Assembly: GCA_963728925.1 (NCBI GenBank) | Contig: CAVSMB010000013.1 | Span: 62,001-126,000 of the forward strand | Source: JBBPZA01 sp963728925 | GTDB lineage: Bacteria; Actinomycetota; Thermoleophilia; Solirubrobacterales; Solirubrobacteraceae | Length of the DNA stretch: 64,000 bases | Direction: 5' to 3' | In this document: positions 52,314 through 61,390 of the stretch, piece by piece | Layout: every line of letters starts with the position of its first letter | Position numbering within the stretch: the first letter of the stretch is position 1 | The notes under the pieces: generated by a model | Told to the model about the DNA's origin: nothing | The model's input: the letters and a program-made list of their open reading frames with translations, nothing else | Databases searched by the model: none | Program-made: the position numbers and the translations under genes

Positions 52314-54053
52314 ATGCCCGACCCGACCAACAGCCAGATCGCCGCCGCCTTCGAGGAGCTGGGCGACCTCTACGAGCTCGACGGCGCGGTCGTGCACCGT
52401 GTGGTCGCCTACCGCACGGCGGCGAAGGCGGTCCGCGACGCTCCGGTGTCGGTGGCCGGGATGGCCCGCGAGGGCACGGTCACCGAGCTCGCCGGCATCG
52501 GCAAGACGCTCGAGGAGAAGATCCTCGCGCTCATGGAGACGGGCGACATCCCGTCCTCGGTGAAGCTGCGGGCCAAGTACCCGACCGGCCTGGTCGCCGT
52601 CACGCACCTTCCCGGTCTGGGGCCCAAGCGCGCCCGGCGGCTCTACGACGAGCTCGGGATCGACTCGCTCGACGCCCTTCGCGACGCAGCCGAGCAGAAG
52701 CGCGTCAGCGGCCTCCGGGGCTTCGGCGAGAAGGCCGAGGCGGCCATCCTCGACGCGCTGGACGCCGCGGCTCGCGGCGAGGGCCGCGTGCGCGTGCTGC
52801 TCGACCGAGCGCTGGCCATCGGCGACGCGATCGTCGACGCGCTGCGAGCGCACCCCGCGGCGGAGCGCGTCGAGCTCGCCGGCTCGGCCCGTCGCATGAC
52901 CGACACGGTCAAGGACCTCGACGTCATCGCCACCGCGCACGACCCCCTCGCCCTCGCCCAGGCGCTGGACCAGATCGAGCTCGTGGAAGCGGTCGGAACG
53001 GTGAGCACGGCCGGCGCCCGCGCGATGACCCACACCGGCCTTCCCGTCGACCTGAAGATCGTCGCCCCCGACCAGTTCGGCAACCTCCTGCAGCACTTCA
53101 CCGGCTCGAAGGAGCACAACGTCGCGTTGCGCGAGGCCGCGGTGCGCCGCGGCCTGCACGTCTCGGAGTACGGCGTGCTCGACGACTCCACGGGGGAGAC
53201 GCTGCGCGCCACCACCGAGGAGGCGGTCTACGACGCGCTCGGGCTCGCCTTCATCCCGCCCGAGCTGCGCGAGGACCGCGGCGAGCTCGAGGCGGCCGCG
53301 AGCGGCGAGCTTCCCGAGCTGGTCCGCGAGGATCAGCTGCGCGGCGACCTGCACTCGCACACCATCGCCTCCGACGGGCGCAACACCATCGCGGAGATGG
53401 CGCAGGCTGCGCGCGAGCGCGGCTACGAGTACCTCGCGATGACCGACCACTCGGCCTCGCACGGCTTCGGCAACGACGTCCCCGCCGACGAGCTGCGGCG
53501 CCAGATCGAGCGCGTCCGCGAGGTCGACGCGCGGATGGACGGCTTCCGCCTGCTCGCCGGCAGCGAGGTCAACATCCTCACCGACGGCAGGCTCGACTAC
53601 GACGACGATCTGCTCGCCGAGCTCGATTGGGTGATCGCCTCGGTCCACACCTCCTTCCGCATCGGCGAGCGCGAGATGACCGACCGCATCTGCGCCGCGC
53701 TCGAGCATCCACTGGTGGACGCGCTCGGCCATCCGACCGGCCGCATGCTCGGCCGGCGCGGCCCGTACGCGGTCAGCATGGAGCGCGTGATCGAGTGCGC
53801 GGCGCGGACCGGCACGATGCTCGAGATCAACGCCAACCCCAACCGTCGCGACCTCAACGAGGTCCACGCTCGCGCCGCCGCCGCCGCAGGCGTCCCCATC
53901 CTGATCGACTCCGACGCCCACGGGACGAACACCTTCGGCGTCGTGCGCTACGGGATCGCCACCGCCCGCCGCGGCTGGCTCGAGGCCGGCCACGTCGCCA
54001 ACACGCGGCCGTGGTCGGAGTTCGCGGCGCTGCGCAAGCCCGGCCGCGGCTAA
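52314..54053 (+). CDS. polX: DNA polymerase X family protein with PHP exonuclease domain
   Basis: 579 aa. N-terminal helix-hairpin-helix and palm with GSARRMTDTVKDLDVI (metal-binding D-x-D). C-terminal PHP domain: GDLHSHTIASDG, MTDHSASHGFGND and LIDSDAHGTN. Bacterial PolX fills short gaps and has 3'-5' exonuclease activity in base-excision repair. The stop overlaps the convergent glycosyltransferase stop by 4 nt. Complete. Confidence 0.95.
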   Translation: MPDPTNSQIAAAFEELGDLYELDGAVVHRVVAYRTAAKAVRDAPVSVAGMAREGTVTELAGIGKTLEEKILALMETGDIPSSVKLRAKYPTGLVAVTHLPGLGPKRARRLYDELGIDSLDALRDAAEQKRVSGLRGFGEKAEAAILDALDAAARGEGRVRVLLDRALAIGDAIVDALRAHPAAERVELAGSARRMTDTVKDLDVIATAHDPLALAQALDQIELVEAVGTVSTAGARAMTHTGLPVDLKIVAPDQFGNLLQHFTGSKEHNVALREAAVRRGLHVSEYGVLDDSTGETLRATTEEAVYDALGLAFIPPELREDRGELEAAASGELPELVREDQLRGDLHSHTIASDGRNTIAEMAQAARERGYEYLAMTDHSASHGFGNDVPADELRRQIERVREVDARMDGFRLLAGSEVNILTDGRLDYDDDLLAELDWVIASVHTSFRIGEREMTDRICAALEHPLVDALGHPTGRMLGRRGPYAVSMERVIECAARTGTMLEINANPNRRDLNEVHARAAAAAGVPILIDSDAHGTNTFGVVRYGIATARRGWLEAGHVANTRPWSEFAALRKPGRG

Positions 54054-55021
54054 CCCAGCAGCCAAGGCAGGACCTCTTCGGCGACGAGCGCGTCGACCGC
54101 GTCGGTGCGGAAGGGCGCGAGCGCCGTGAGCGCCCGGGCGGCGTAGTCGGCCGGCGGGTCGTCGAGCGCGGCGCGGATCGCAGCGCCGAGCCGACCCGGA
54201 TCGGCGACGAGGCGGCCGTCGAGCGAGCGGGCGAGCGGCAGCGCCGCGTAGGGCCCCGGCGCCGCGGTGGTGACGAGCAGGCACCCGTCCGCGAGCGCCT
54301 CGAGTTGCGCGATCCCGTGGTCCTCGCGCCGCGGCGCGGTGACGAAGACCCTCGCGCGCCGCAGCAGCGAGCGGTACTCGGCGGGGGCGAGGAGACCGGT
54401 GAAGCGGACGCCCTCCACCACCATCCCCTCGATCCCCGCCACCACCAGCGTCTCGCCCGGGCGGCGGACCTCGGTCCACGCCCCGAGGACGCGGTCGAGG
54501 CCCTTCTTCTCGGCGTGCGCGCCGTAGCTGATCGCCGCGAGGTCGCGCTCGGCGCCGGGCGGGCCGGACGGCTCGACGGCGACCGGGACGACGAGGGCGC
54601 CGACGTGCGGGCGCGGCGCCTCCTCGAGGGCTCCCTCGCTCCAGGGCAGGAGCAGCGTCGCCTGGCGTAGGCGCCGGCGCTCGACGGGTCGCTGCCAGAG
54701 GCCGTGGCGACCGCGGCGGTTGGCGGCGGCCGCTGAATCGAAGCGGACCGCCCCGGGGCGCGGCCACAGCAGCGCGGCGGTGGTGGATGAGTAGAGGATC
54801 GCGCGCGGCTCGTGGCGCTCGATGCCGGCGCGGGCCGCGACGCGCGCGGCGCGTGCGTAGCCGAGATCGCCGAGGGCCATCGTCCGAAGCTCGCGTGGAC
54901 GGCGGGCGCGCACGAGCTCGACCCGCGCGCCCGCGCGCCGCAGCGACGCCGCGAGCTCGTCGTCGGCGCGGCGCAGCCCGGCGGTCGAGCCGAGCGAGAC
55001 GACGAGGACGTCGACCGCCAT
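54050..55021 (-). CDS. Glycosyltransferase family 4-like protein
   Basis: 323 aa, GT-B fold. C-terminal part: ISYGAHAEKKGLDRVLGAWT, VRFTGLLAPAEYRSLLRRAR, and the E-x7-E-like REDHGIAQLEALADGCLLVT. N-terminal Rossmann half (MAVDVLVVSLGSTAGLRRAD). Acceptor and donor not predictable. Confidence 0.8.
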   Translation of the reverse strand: MAVDVLVVSLGSTAGLRRADDELAASLRRAGARVELVRARRPRELRTMALGDLGYARAARVAARAGIERHEPRAILYSSTTAALLWPRPGAVRFDSAAAANRRGRHGLWQRPVERRRLRQATLLLPWSEGALEEAPRPHVGALVVPVAVEPSGPPGAERDLAAISYGAHAEKKGLDRVLGAWTEVRRPGETLVVAGIEGMVVEGVRFTGLLAPAEYRSLLRRARVFVTAPRREDHGIAQLEALADGCLLVTTAAPGPYAALPLARSLDGRLVADPGRLGAAIRAALDDPPADYAARALTALAPFRTDAVDALVAEEVLPWLLG

Positions 55022-55044
55022 GCCCTGCCATTCTCACCGCTTCG

Positions 55045-55740
55045 GTGACGGGGACGCTCATCAACGTCGGAACGGTCCTCCTGGGGACGCTCATCGGCAC
55101 CCTGCTCGGGCGGCGGCTCCCCGCCGGCCTCCAGCAGCGCGTGATGGCCGGCCTCGGCCTCGTCACGCTCGTCGTCGGGGTCGATCTCGCGCTCGCGTGG
55201 CGCGACACCAGCCCGCTCTACGTCCTCGGAGGCGTGCTGCTCGGCGGGATCGCTGGTGAGGTGATCGGGGTCGAGCGTCGCCTGGAGGCGCTTGGCGACC
55301 GCATCCAGCGTGCGGTCGAGCGCGGGGGGCAGTCGACGGTGAGCGAGGCCTTCGTCACCGCCAGCGTGCTCTTCTGCGTGGGCCCGCTGACCGTCGTCGG
55401 GGCGATCCAGGACGGGCTGACCGGCGATTACGAGGCGCTGGCGACCAAGGCGCTGCTCGACGGCTTCGCCTCGATCGCGCTGGCGGCGACGCTCGGCTGG
55501 GGCGTCGGCATCGCAGCGCTGACCATCCTCGTCGTCCAGGGCAGCATCTCGCTCGGCGCCGACGTCTTCGACAGCGTCCTTCAGGGTGAGGCCCTCGCGG
55601 CGATGACCAGCGCGGGTGGCGTCCTCATCATCGGCATCTCGCTCAAGCTCCTCGACCTCAAGGACGTGAAGGTGGGGAACTACCTCCCGGCGCTCGTCGT
55701 CGCGCCGGCGCTCGTCGGGATCGTCTCGCTCGTGCGTTGA
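55045..55740 (+). CDS. DUF554 family membrane protein
   Basis: 231 aa, about seven helices. GTLINVGTVLLGTLIGTLLG at the N-terminus, FCVGPLTVVGAIQDGLTGD and SAGGVLIIGISLKLLDLKDV are DUF554 hallmarks (YdfK-like). Possible transporter; substrate unknown. GTG start. Confidence 0.9.
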   Translation: MTGTLINVGTVLLGTLIGTLLGRRLPAGLQQRVMAGLGLVTLVVGVDLALAWRDTSPLYVLGGVLLGGIAGEVIGVERRLEALGDRIQRAVERGGQSTVSEAFVTASVLFCVGPLTVVGAIQDGLTGDYEALATKALLDGFASIALAATLGWGVGIAALTILVVQGSISLGADVFDSVLQGEALAAMTSAGGVLIIGISLKLLDLKDVKVGNYLPALVVAPALVGIVSLVR

Positions 55741-55749
55741 GCGTGCGAG

Positions 55750-56259
55750 TCAGACCGGGCGCGCGGTCCTGAAGCCGGGCGTGCGGACGAGCTTGATCCG
55801 ACTCACGGGTGAGGTGCGCTCGACGTAGAAGCGCGCGCCGTCGCGGTCCTCGATCGCCGTGACCGCCATCTCCTGGCGCCGCCACGCGAGCGCCCAGATG
55901 ATCGCGAAGCCCGCCGCGACCGCGGGAACCTGCGGAAAGAGGAAGGCCAGCGCGCCCGCGCCGATGGTCGAGAAGACCAGCGGCCACAGGCGGTTGAGGA
56001 GCACGCGGGCCGGCTGGACCTCTGGGAGCGTCGTCTCCGTCCGCGCCTCGGCCAGCAGGCGCGCGATGGGCGGCGAGGTCTCGGCCCGGCGGCCCAGCAG
56101 CATCCCGTAGACCGCGGCAAGCGCCCACCAGGCCAGGGCGACATAGACGACGATCGGGTCGCCCTCGTCGCCGGCGCCGATCACCGTCACCGCCGCGAGC
56201 GCAGTCGCTGCCCCCGCGCTCACGAGGACGGTCGCCTTCAGGAAGTCGGTGAAGCGCAC
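55750..56259 (-). CDS. Membrane protein of unknown function
   Basis: 169 aa with four hydrophobic segments arranged as two pairs and a C-terminal beta-like soluble part (MAVTAIEDRDGARFYVERTS). It looks lineage-specific. ATG at 56259 follows the otsB stop by 35 bases. Confidence 0.65.
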   Translation of the reverse strand: MRFTDFLKATVLVSAGAATALAAVTVIGAGDEGDPIVVYVALAWWALAAVYGMLLGRRAETSPPIARLLAEARTETTLPEVQPARVLLNRLWPLVFSTIGAGALAFLFPQVPAVAAGFAIIWALAWRRQEMAVTAIEDRDGARFYVERTSPVSRIKLVRTPGFRTARPV

Positions 56260-56294
56260 GACGGCCCAGGGTGCGGACTAGCGGGGTCAGGCAT

Positions 56295-57101
56295 CTAACG
56301 GACGACGAGCGCCTGGAGGAGCTCCGCGACGCCGGCCGGTCCGTCGACCAGCACGTCGGCCTCGCGCTCGATGTCCGGCGGGGTCTCGTCGGAGCGCACG
56401 CCGACGAGCACGGCGCGGCCGAGGCGGCCGCTCTCCGCCAGCTCGCGCAGGCCGCGGAACGCGTCGAGATCGGTGGTGTCGTCGCCGACGTACATGGCGG
56501 CGTCGAGGTCGGTGTCGCCCAGCAGCCAAGCGATTCCGCTGCCCTTGTCGAAGCGCACCGGCGGGCGCACCTCGAGCACCTTGCGCCCCCAGTGGAGCTG
56601 GAGCTCGGCGCGCTCGGCGTCGTTCGCGACCTCGGCCACAAGCGCCTCGGCCGCCGTCTCGTCGGGGGCGCCACGCCAGTGGAAGGCGACGATCGGGCCC
56701 TTGTCCTCGAGGCGGACGCGCGCGCGACGCAGGCCCTCGGCGTCGAGCTCGGCGGCGAAGGCGCTGACGCGCCGCATCCACGGTCCGAGCTCGGCAGCGA
56801 TCTCGGGCTCGGTGCGCCCGCCGCGCAGGACCTCGGTGCCGTGGTTGCCGACGTAGGTGATGGTTCCGAGGGAGACGATCCGTCGCGCCTCCGCAGCGCG
56901 CCGGCCGCTGACGCAGGCGACCACGCCGTAGGCCCTCGAGATCTCGATGAGCAGCGAGCGCGTGCGCTCGGGAACCGAAGCGTCCTCAGCGTGCCGGACG
57001 ATCGGTGCGAGCGTTCCGTCGACGTCCAGGAGGACTCCCGCGGAGCGCGGTTCCGCGGTGAGTGGGGCGATCGCCTCGGTGAGCGTGGCGGCGGAGGGCA
57101 C
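56295..57101 (-). CDS. otsB: Trehalose-6-phosphate phosphatase
   Basis: 268 aa, HAD superfamily. Nucleophile motif LLDVDGTLAPIV, CVSGRRAAEARRIV, GNHGTEVL, GKVLEVRP-like RKVLEVRPPVRFDKGSGIAW and MYVGDDTTDLDAFRGL. Removes phosphate from trehalose-6-phosphate. GTG at 57101; divergent from the TauE gene with only 18 bases between starts. Confidence 0.92.
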   Translation of the reverse strand: MPSAATLTEAIAPLTAEPRSAGVLLDVDGTLAPIVRHAEDASVPERTRSLLIEISRAYGVVACVSGRRAAEARRIVSLGTITYVGNHGTEVLRGGRTEPEIAAELGPWMRRVSAFAAELDAEGLRRARVRLEDKGPIVAFHWRGAPDETAAEALVAEVANDAERAELQLHWGRKVLEVRPPVRFDKGSGIAWLLGDTDLDAAMYVGDDTTDLDAFRGLRELAESGRLGRAVLVGVRSDETPPDIEREADVLVDGPAGVAELLQALVVR

Positions 57102-57119
57102 CAACCGTAGTATGCCGCC

Positions 57120-57479
57120 ATGCCGCCCGCCCGTACCGTGAAACTGCTCGCGGTCGGGACAGCGGCGGGGGTATTCAGCGGCCTCTTCGGCGTGGGCGGC
57201 GGAACGGTCATCGTGCCGCTGCTCGTGCTGTGGCTCGGCTACGGGGAGCGCGAGGCCACCGGCACCTCGCTGACGGCGATCGTGCTCATCGGCGCCGTGG
57301 CCGCCGCGGCGCAGGCGAGCTACGGGAACGTGGACGTCGCGAAGGCGGCGATCGTGGGCCTGCCGGCGGTCGGCGGGGTCCTGCTCGGGACCTGGGCCCA
57401 GCAGCGCCTCGCGACCGAGTGGATCAACTTCATCTTCGCGGCGCTGCTCGTCGCGGCGGCCGTGGAGCTCGTGATATGA
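57120..57479 (+). CDS. Half-size TauE/SafE permease (first)
   Basis: 119 aa with about four helices: GTAAGVFSGLFGVGGGTVIV then TGTSLTAIVLIGAVAAAAQA and LPAVGGVLLGTWAQQRL. It corresponds to one repeat of the eight-helix TauE/SafE family (sulfite or organosulfonate exporters). Another half-size gene follows, so the two may assemble as a heterodimer. Confidence 0.85.
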   Translation: MPPARTVKLLAVGTAAGVFSGLFGVGGGTVIVPLLVLWLGYGEREATGTSLTAIVLIGAVAAAAQASYGNVDVAKAAIVGLPAVGGVLLGTWAQQRLATEWINFIFAALLVAAAVELVI

Positions 57480-57522
57480 GGGCCACCGCCCGCTCCGCGG
57501 CCGCTCCGCCCGCGAGCAGCTG

Positions 57523-57921
57523 ATGGACGTCGCCCTCGCCGTGTCCATCGGGGTGCTGGCCGGCGTGCTCGCGGGGCTGCTCGGTGTCGGCGGCGGGATC
57601 CTCTTCGTGCCCGCGCTGGCGATCTTCCTCGGCCTCGACCAGGTTCAGGCCGAGGCGACCTCGCTGGTGGCGATCATCCCGGTCTCCGCCGTCGGCGCCC
57701 TGCGGCAGCATCGCTACGGCAACGTCCGCGTCGCCGACGGGCTGCTCGTCGGGGTGCTTTCCGCTCTCGGCGTGCTCGCCGGCGTCGCGCTGGCCAACTC
57801 CCTCCCGGCACGCGTGCTCGAGCTCGCCTTCGCGGGCCTGACGCTCGGCATCGCACAGCAGGTCTTCCGCCGCGGCCTTCGCCGGCGGCGCGAGCGGCTC
57901 GCGGCGATCGAGACCGGCTGA
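57523..57921 (+). CDS. Half-size TauE/SafE permease (second)
   Basis: 132 aa: GVLAGVLAGLLGVGGGILFV, AEATSLVAIIPVSAVGALRQ and HRYGNVRVADGLLVGVLSAL. Same half-repeat fold as its neighbour, with a basic C-terminus (RRGLRRRRERLAAIETG). A sulfite-oxidase-like gene lies 2 kb downstream. Confidence 0.85.
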   Translation: MDVALAVSIGVLAGVLAGLLGVGGGILFVPALAIFLGLDQVQAEATSLVAIIPVSAVGALRQHRYGNVRVADGLLVGVLSALGVLAGVALANSLPARVLELAFAGLTLGIAQQVFRRGLRRRRERLAAIETG

Positions 57922-57927
57922 AGGCCC

Positions 57928-58782
57928 TCAGCGCTGCGGGGCCCCCGGCTCCTGGTAGGGCGCGGCTGGTGGCGCGCCGCCAGGCTGCTGCTGCGGGTAG
58001 CCGGGCGCCTGCTCGGGGTGGCCCGGCTGGTGCTGGGGGTAGCCGGGCTGGGGCTGCTGCGGATAGGGCGCCTGGCCGGCCGGAACGCCCGGGGCGCCCG
58101 GCGCGGCACCGACGGTCGACGCCTCCTTTATGCGGCGCAGCTCGAAGTAGATGACCGCCGCCGCCAGCGCCCCGATCGGCGCGAGCAGGATGTTCGGGAT
58201 GAAGGTCGAGAGCAGGCCGCCGAGGAAGCCCGTCCCCGCGATTGCCTGGAGGATCCCGCTGATGATCGCGCTGATGAGCAAGAGGATCACGAGGATGCCG
58301 AAGACCTGCCACCCGTCCCCCTTGACGAGCTGCTGGCTGCGGCCGAAGGACGAGCCGACCGTCGCGCCCTCGATGACGATCACCGGCGCGATGACGGCCC
58401 AGATGGTGATCAGGTAGAGGCCCGGGACGATAAACAGGACCAGGCCCACGGCGATGCCGAGGCCTGCGAGGATGCCCGCACCGACCAGTCGCCCGAGGCG
58501 CGGGCTGACCGCGCTGAACAGCTCGCCGATCCCTGGAAGCGGCGCGCCCGAGTGGACCCGGTTGACCAGCTCGATGACCATCCCCTGATACCAGAACGTC
58601 GCCACGAAGATGACGACCACCGACACCAGGACGAGGATCGGGCTGATCAGGAACAGCAGCCCGGTGAGCACGGCGGCCCCGATGAAGACGATCGCGGCGC
58701 TGCCGAGCAGCACCGCCGCGTTGTTCTTGTACAGCTCGATGACCGCCGAGAAGACCCGGCCGATGTCCAAGCGCTCTCTCAT
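57928..58782 (-). CDS. Multi-pass membrane protein with Pro/Gln/Gly-rich cytoplasmic tail
   Basis: 284 aa. Six hydrophobic segments in the GPDP-membrane/DUF975-like arrangement (VFSAVIELYKNNAAVLLGSA, SFGRSQQLVKGDGWQVFGIL), then a low-complexity tail of PGYPQ and PQQPQP repeats (about 225-284). Function unknown; the tail suggests interaction or clustering. Confidence 0.75.
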   Translation of the reverse strand: MRERLDIGRVFSAVIELYKNNAAVLLGSAAIVFIGAAVLTGLLFLISPILVLVSVVVIFVATFWYQGMVIELVNRVHSGAPLPGIGELFSAVSPRLGRLVGAGILAGLGIAVGLVLFIVPGLYLITIWAVIAPVIVIEGATVGSSFGRSQQLVKGDGWQVFGILVILLLISAIISGILQAIAGTGFLGGLLSTFIPNILLAPIGALAAAVIYFELRRIKEASTVGAAPGAPGVPAGQAPYPQQPQPGYPQHQPGHPEQAPGYPQQQPGGAPPAAPYQEPGAPQR

Positions 58783-58821
58783 GCGGCGAAACCTACGGGG
58801 CTGCCCAGACGGGAGCAAGCG

Positions 58822-59718
58822 GTGACCGCCTCCTTGCGTCTCACCAGTCCGGATGGGGCCTTGGAGGCCGACTTCGCGCCCGAGCTCAACCTCGTCTGTT
58901 CGTCCGTCCGCCACCGCGGCGCCGAGGTGCTCGGCCAGCGCGACGGGCTCGGGGCCTACCGCGACCGCGGGTCGACCCTCGGCGTTCCCCTGCTTCACCC
59001 GTGGGCCAATCGGCTCTCCGCCTCCGCCTACACGGCTGCAGGCCGGGAGGTCCGGTTCGACCCGGGCTCGGCGCTGGTCACGCTCGATGCGAACGAGCTG
59101 CCGATCCACGGGGTCGTGCCCGTCGCCCTGCCGTGGACCGTCGAGGAGGCCTCGCCCGACCGCCTCGCCGCGACGCTCGACTTCCGCGGCGAGGCGCTGG
59201 AGGCGATCTTCCCGTTCCCGCACGTGCTGCGCACGACCGTCACGCTCGGCGACGACACGTTGCGCTACGTCACGACGCTGCGTCCCAGCACCGAGCAGCC
59301 CGTGCCGGTCGCGTTCGGGTGGCACCCGTACCTGACCGTTCCGGGCGCCCCGCGCGAGGAGTGGAAGATCGAGCTGCCGGTCAGCGAGCACGTCGTTCTC
59401 GACGAGCGCAGCCTGCCGACCGGCCGCACCGAGCCCGTCGCCGAGCGCCCCGGGCCGCTCGGCGACCGCACCTTCGACGACGGCTACGTCTCGGTTCCCG
59501 ACGGCGCCACCTTCGTCGTGCAGGGCGGCGGCCGGCGCCTCGCGCTCACCTTCGAGCACGGGTGTCCCTGCGCCCAGGTCTACGCGCCCGCGGGCGAGGC
59601 GGTCATCGCCTACGAGCCGATGACCGCGCCGACCGACGCCCTCGTGACCGGTGACCGCCTGCCCGTCGTCGGCCCCGGCGAGGCGCACGAGGCGGCCTTC
59701 TCGCTGACGGTTCGGTGA
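58822..59718 (+). CDS. Aldose 1-epimerase family protein
   Basis: 298 aa beta-sandwich. VPLLHPWANRLS, ELPIHGVVPV and VAFGWHPYLTVPG carry the substrate His residues, and AVIAYEPMTAPTDALVT the catalytic Glu of galactose mutarotase-like proteins. GTG start at 58822. Probably interconverts anomers of a hexose or hexose-6-phosphate. Confidence 0.88.
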   Translation: MTASLRLTSPDGALEADFAPELNLVCSSVRHRGAEVLGQRDGLGAYRDRGSTLGVPLLHPWANRLSASAYTAAGREVRFDPGSALVTLDANELPIHGVVPVALPWTVEEASPDRLAATLDFRGEALEAIFPFPHVLRTTVTLGDDTLRYVTTLRPSTEQPVPVAFGWHPYLTVPGAPREEWKIELPVSEHVVLDERSLPTGRTEPVAERPGPLGDRTFDDGYVSVPDGATFVVQGGGRRLALTFEHGCPCAQVYAPAGEAVIAYEPMTAPTDALVTGDRLPVVGPGEAHEAAFSLTVR

Positions 59719-59739
59719 CGCACGCGCTACCGTCGCTCC

Positions 59740-60342
59740 ATGCCGCCCATCACCCGTGGCTTCTTCGGGCGCCGCCACGACGACGAGGACGAGCGGCTGC
59801 CGCCCGGCCAGTACACGGTTCGCGACTTCCCGGTGCTCTCGGCCGGGCCGACGCCCCACACGCCGCTGGACGAGTGGAGCTTCTCGCTCGTCGGAGAGCT
59901 CGACGAGCCCCGCAGCTGGACGTGGGAGGAGTTGCGCGCGCTCCCGAGCGAGACGCTCACCCGCGACATCCACTGCGTCACCAAGTGGTCGAAGTTCGAC
60001 ACCGCGTGGGAGGGGGTCTCGGTCGACACCCTGCTCGACGGCGTCGAGACCGAGGCGGCCTTCATCTCGGCCTTCTGCGACGGCGGCTACACCACCAACC
60101 TCCCGGTCGAGGACGTCACCGGCGGGAAGGCGTGGGTCGCCTACGCGTTCGACGGCGAGCCGCTGGAGCCCGAGCATGGAGGTCCCGCCCGGCTGCTCGT
60201 GCCGCACCTGTATTTCTGGAAGAGCGCGAAGTGGGTGCGGGGGATCACCCTGCTCGATCACGACGAGCCCGGCTTCTGGGAGGGCCTCGGCTACCACAAC
60301 CGCGGCGACCCGTGGCGTGAGCAGCGCTACTGGGGCGACTGA
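59740..60342 (+). CDS. Sulfite-oxidase-like molybdopterin enzyme
   Basis: 200 aa. Oxidoreductase molybdopterin-binding domain: DWSF-like DEWSFSLVGEL, WEELRALPSETLTRDIHCVT with the Mo-ligand Cys (HCVTKWS), and GGPARLLVPHLYFWKSAKWV. It is a small catalytic subunit without heme or dimerisation domain. The reductase gene starts within its 3' end, so the pair is one unit. Confidence 0.9.
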   Translation: MPPITRGFFGRRHDDEDERLPPGQYTVRDFPVLSAGPTPHTPLDEWSFSLVGELDEPRSWTWEELRALPSETLTRDIHCVTKWSKFDTAWEGVSVDTLLDGVETEAAFISAFCDGGYTTNLPVEDVTGGKAWVAYAFDGEPLEPEHGGPARLLVPHLYFWKSAKWVRGITLLDHDEPGFWEGLGYHNRGDPWREQRYWGD

Positions 60343-61081
60343 GGCGGCGGGCCGCGGGCCCGTCAGGCTCGCGTGGCGGGCGGCGGACATCGCCGAGCGG
60401 CGCGTCGAGACCTCGCACGCGGTGACGCTCCTCCTCGACGTGCCCGACTGGCCCGGCCACCTCGCAGGCCAGCACGTGGACGTTCGCCTCACCGCCCCGG
60501 ACGGCTACCAGGCCCAGCGCAGCTACTCGATCGCCTCGGCGCCCGAGGACGAGCAGCTCGCCCTGACCGTCGAGCGCATCGACGACGGCGAGGTGTCCCC
60601 GTGGCTGGCGGGAGCCGCGCAGGCCGGCGACGCCTTCGAGCTGCGCGGGCCGATCGGCGGCTGGTTCACCTGGCGAGTCGCCGACGGCGGGCCCCTGTTC
60701 CTGGTGGCGGGCGGCTCGGGCCTCGTCCCCCTGCTCGCGATGCTGCGCCACCGCGCCGCGGCCGGAGGCGACGCCGAGGCGCGCCTGCTCTACTCGGCGC
60801 GCACGGCCGACGACCTGCTGCGCGGCGACGAGCTCGCCGGCCTGGGCGACGTCGGAACGGCGGTCACGCTGACGCGGGCCCAGCCACCGGGGTGGATGGG
60901 CTACGGTCGGCGGGTGGACGCGACGATGCTCATGGAGACCGGATTCATGCCCGAGCGCCGGCCGCGGATCTTCGTCTGCGGCCCGACGCCGTTCGTCGAG
61001 GCCGCCGCCGAGGCGCTGGTCGGGCTCGGCCACGAGCCAGGCCGCATCAAGACCGAGCGCTTCGGGCCGACAGGAGGCTGA
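60317..61081 (+). CDS. FAD/NAD(P)-binding ferredoxin reductase
   Basis: 254 aa from GTG at 60317 (26-nt overlap with the gene before). FNR fold: FAD-binding RSYSIASAP, LFLVAGGSGLVPLLAMLRHR, and FVCGPTPFVEAAAEALVGLG. No 2Fe-2S domain. It likely transfers electrons to or from the sulfite-oxidase-like partner. Confidence 0.9.
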   Translation: MSSATGATEAAGRGPVRLAWRAADIAERRVETSHAVTLLLDVPDWPGHLAGQHVDVRLTAPDGYQAQRSYSIASAPEDEQLALTVERIDDGEVSPWLAGAAQAGDAFELRGPIGGWFTWRVADGGPLFLVAGGSGLVPLLAMLRHRAAAGGDAEARLLYSARTADDLLRGDELAGLGDVGTAVTLTRAQPPGWMGYGRRVDATMLMETGFMPERRPRIFVCGPTPFVEAAAEALVGLGHEPGRIKTERFGPTGG

Positions 61082-61083
61082 CG

Positions 61084-61374
61084 ATGGACGATACCGAACT
61101 GCGCCTCGACGGGAACGCGGCCGCCGGCGCGTTGCGTGAGCTCTTTGCGGTGGACATGACGGCGGTCGTCGGCACGTGCGCGACGTGCGACACCGCCGGG
61201 CCGCTGGCCGCGGCCCACCTGTACCTCGACGCCCCGGGCGCCGTGCTTCGCTGCCCGGTGTGTACCGCGGTGGTGCTGCGCGTCGTGCGCACCCGCGAGC
61301 GCGTGCTGCTCGACCCGAGCGGCCTGCGCCGGCTGGAGTTCGCCGACTCGTCGGGCGCGACCGCTCGGGGGTAG
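61084..61374 (+). CDS. DUF6510 zinc-ribbon protein
   Basis: 96 aa. CATC (about 32) and CPVC (about 58) form a zinc ribbon, with AAHLYLDAPGAVLR between them. It begins 2 bases after the reductase stop, completing a three-gene operon (oxidoreductase, reductase, DUF6510) seen in actinobacteria as far as I recall. Function unknown. Confidence 0.85.
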   Translation: MDDTELRLDGNAAAGALRELFAVDMTAVVGTCATCDTAGPLAAAHLYLDAPGAVLRCPVCTAVVLRVVRTRERVLLDPSGLRRLEFADSSGATARG

Positions 61375-61390
61375 GGCGGCCGCGCGCCCC

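Noticed and set aside
51915..55208. Giant 1097-residue minus-strand reading frame
   Set aside because: It is a GC-rich shadow of polX and neighbouring genes; only its last 75 codons resemble a real protein (VirD4-like tail).
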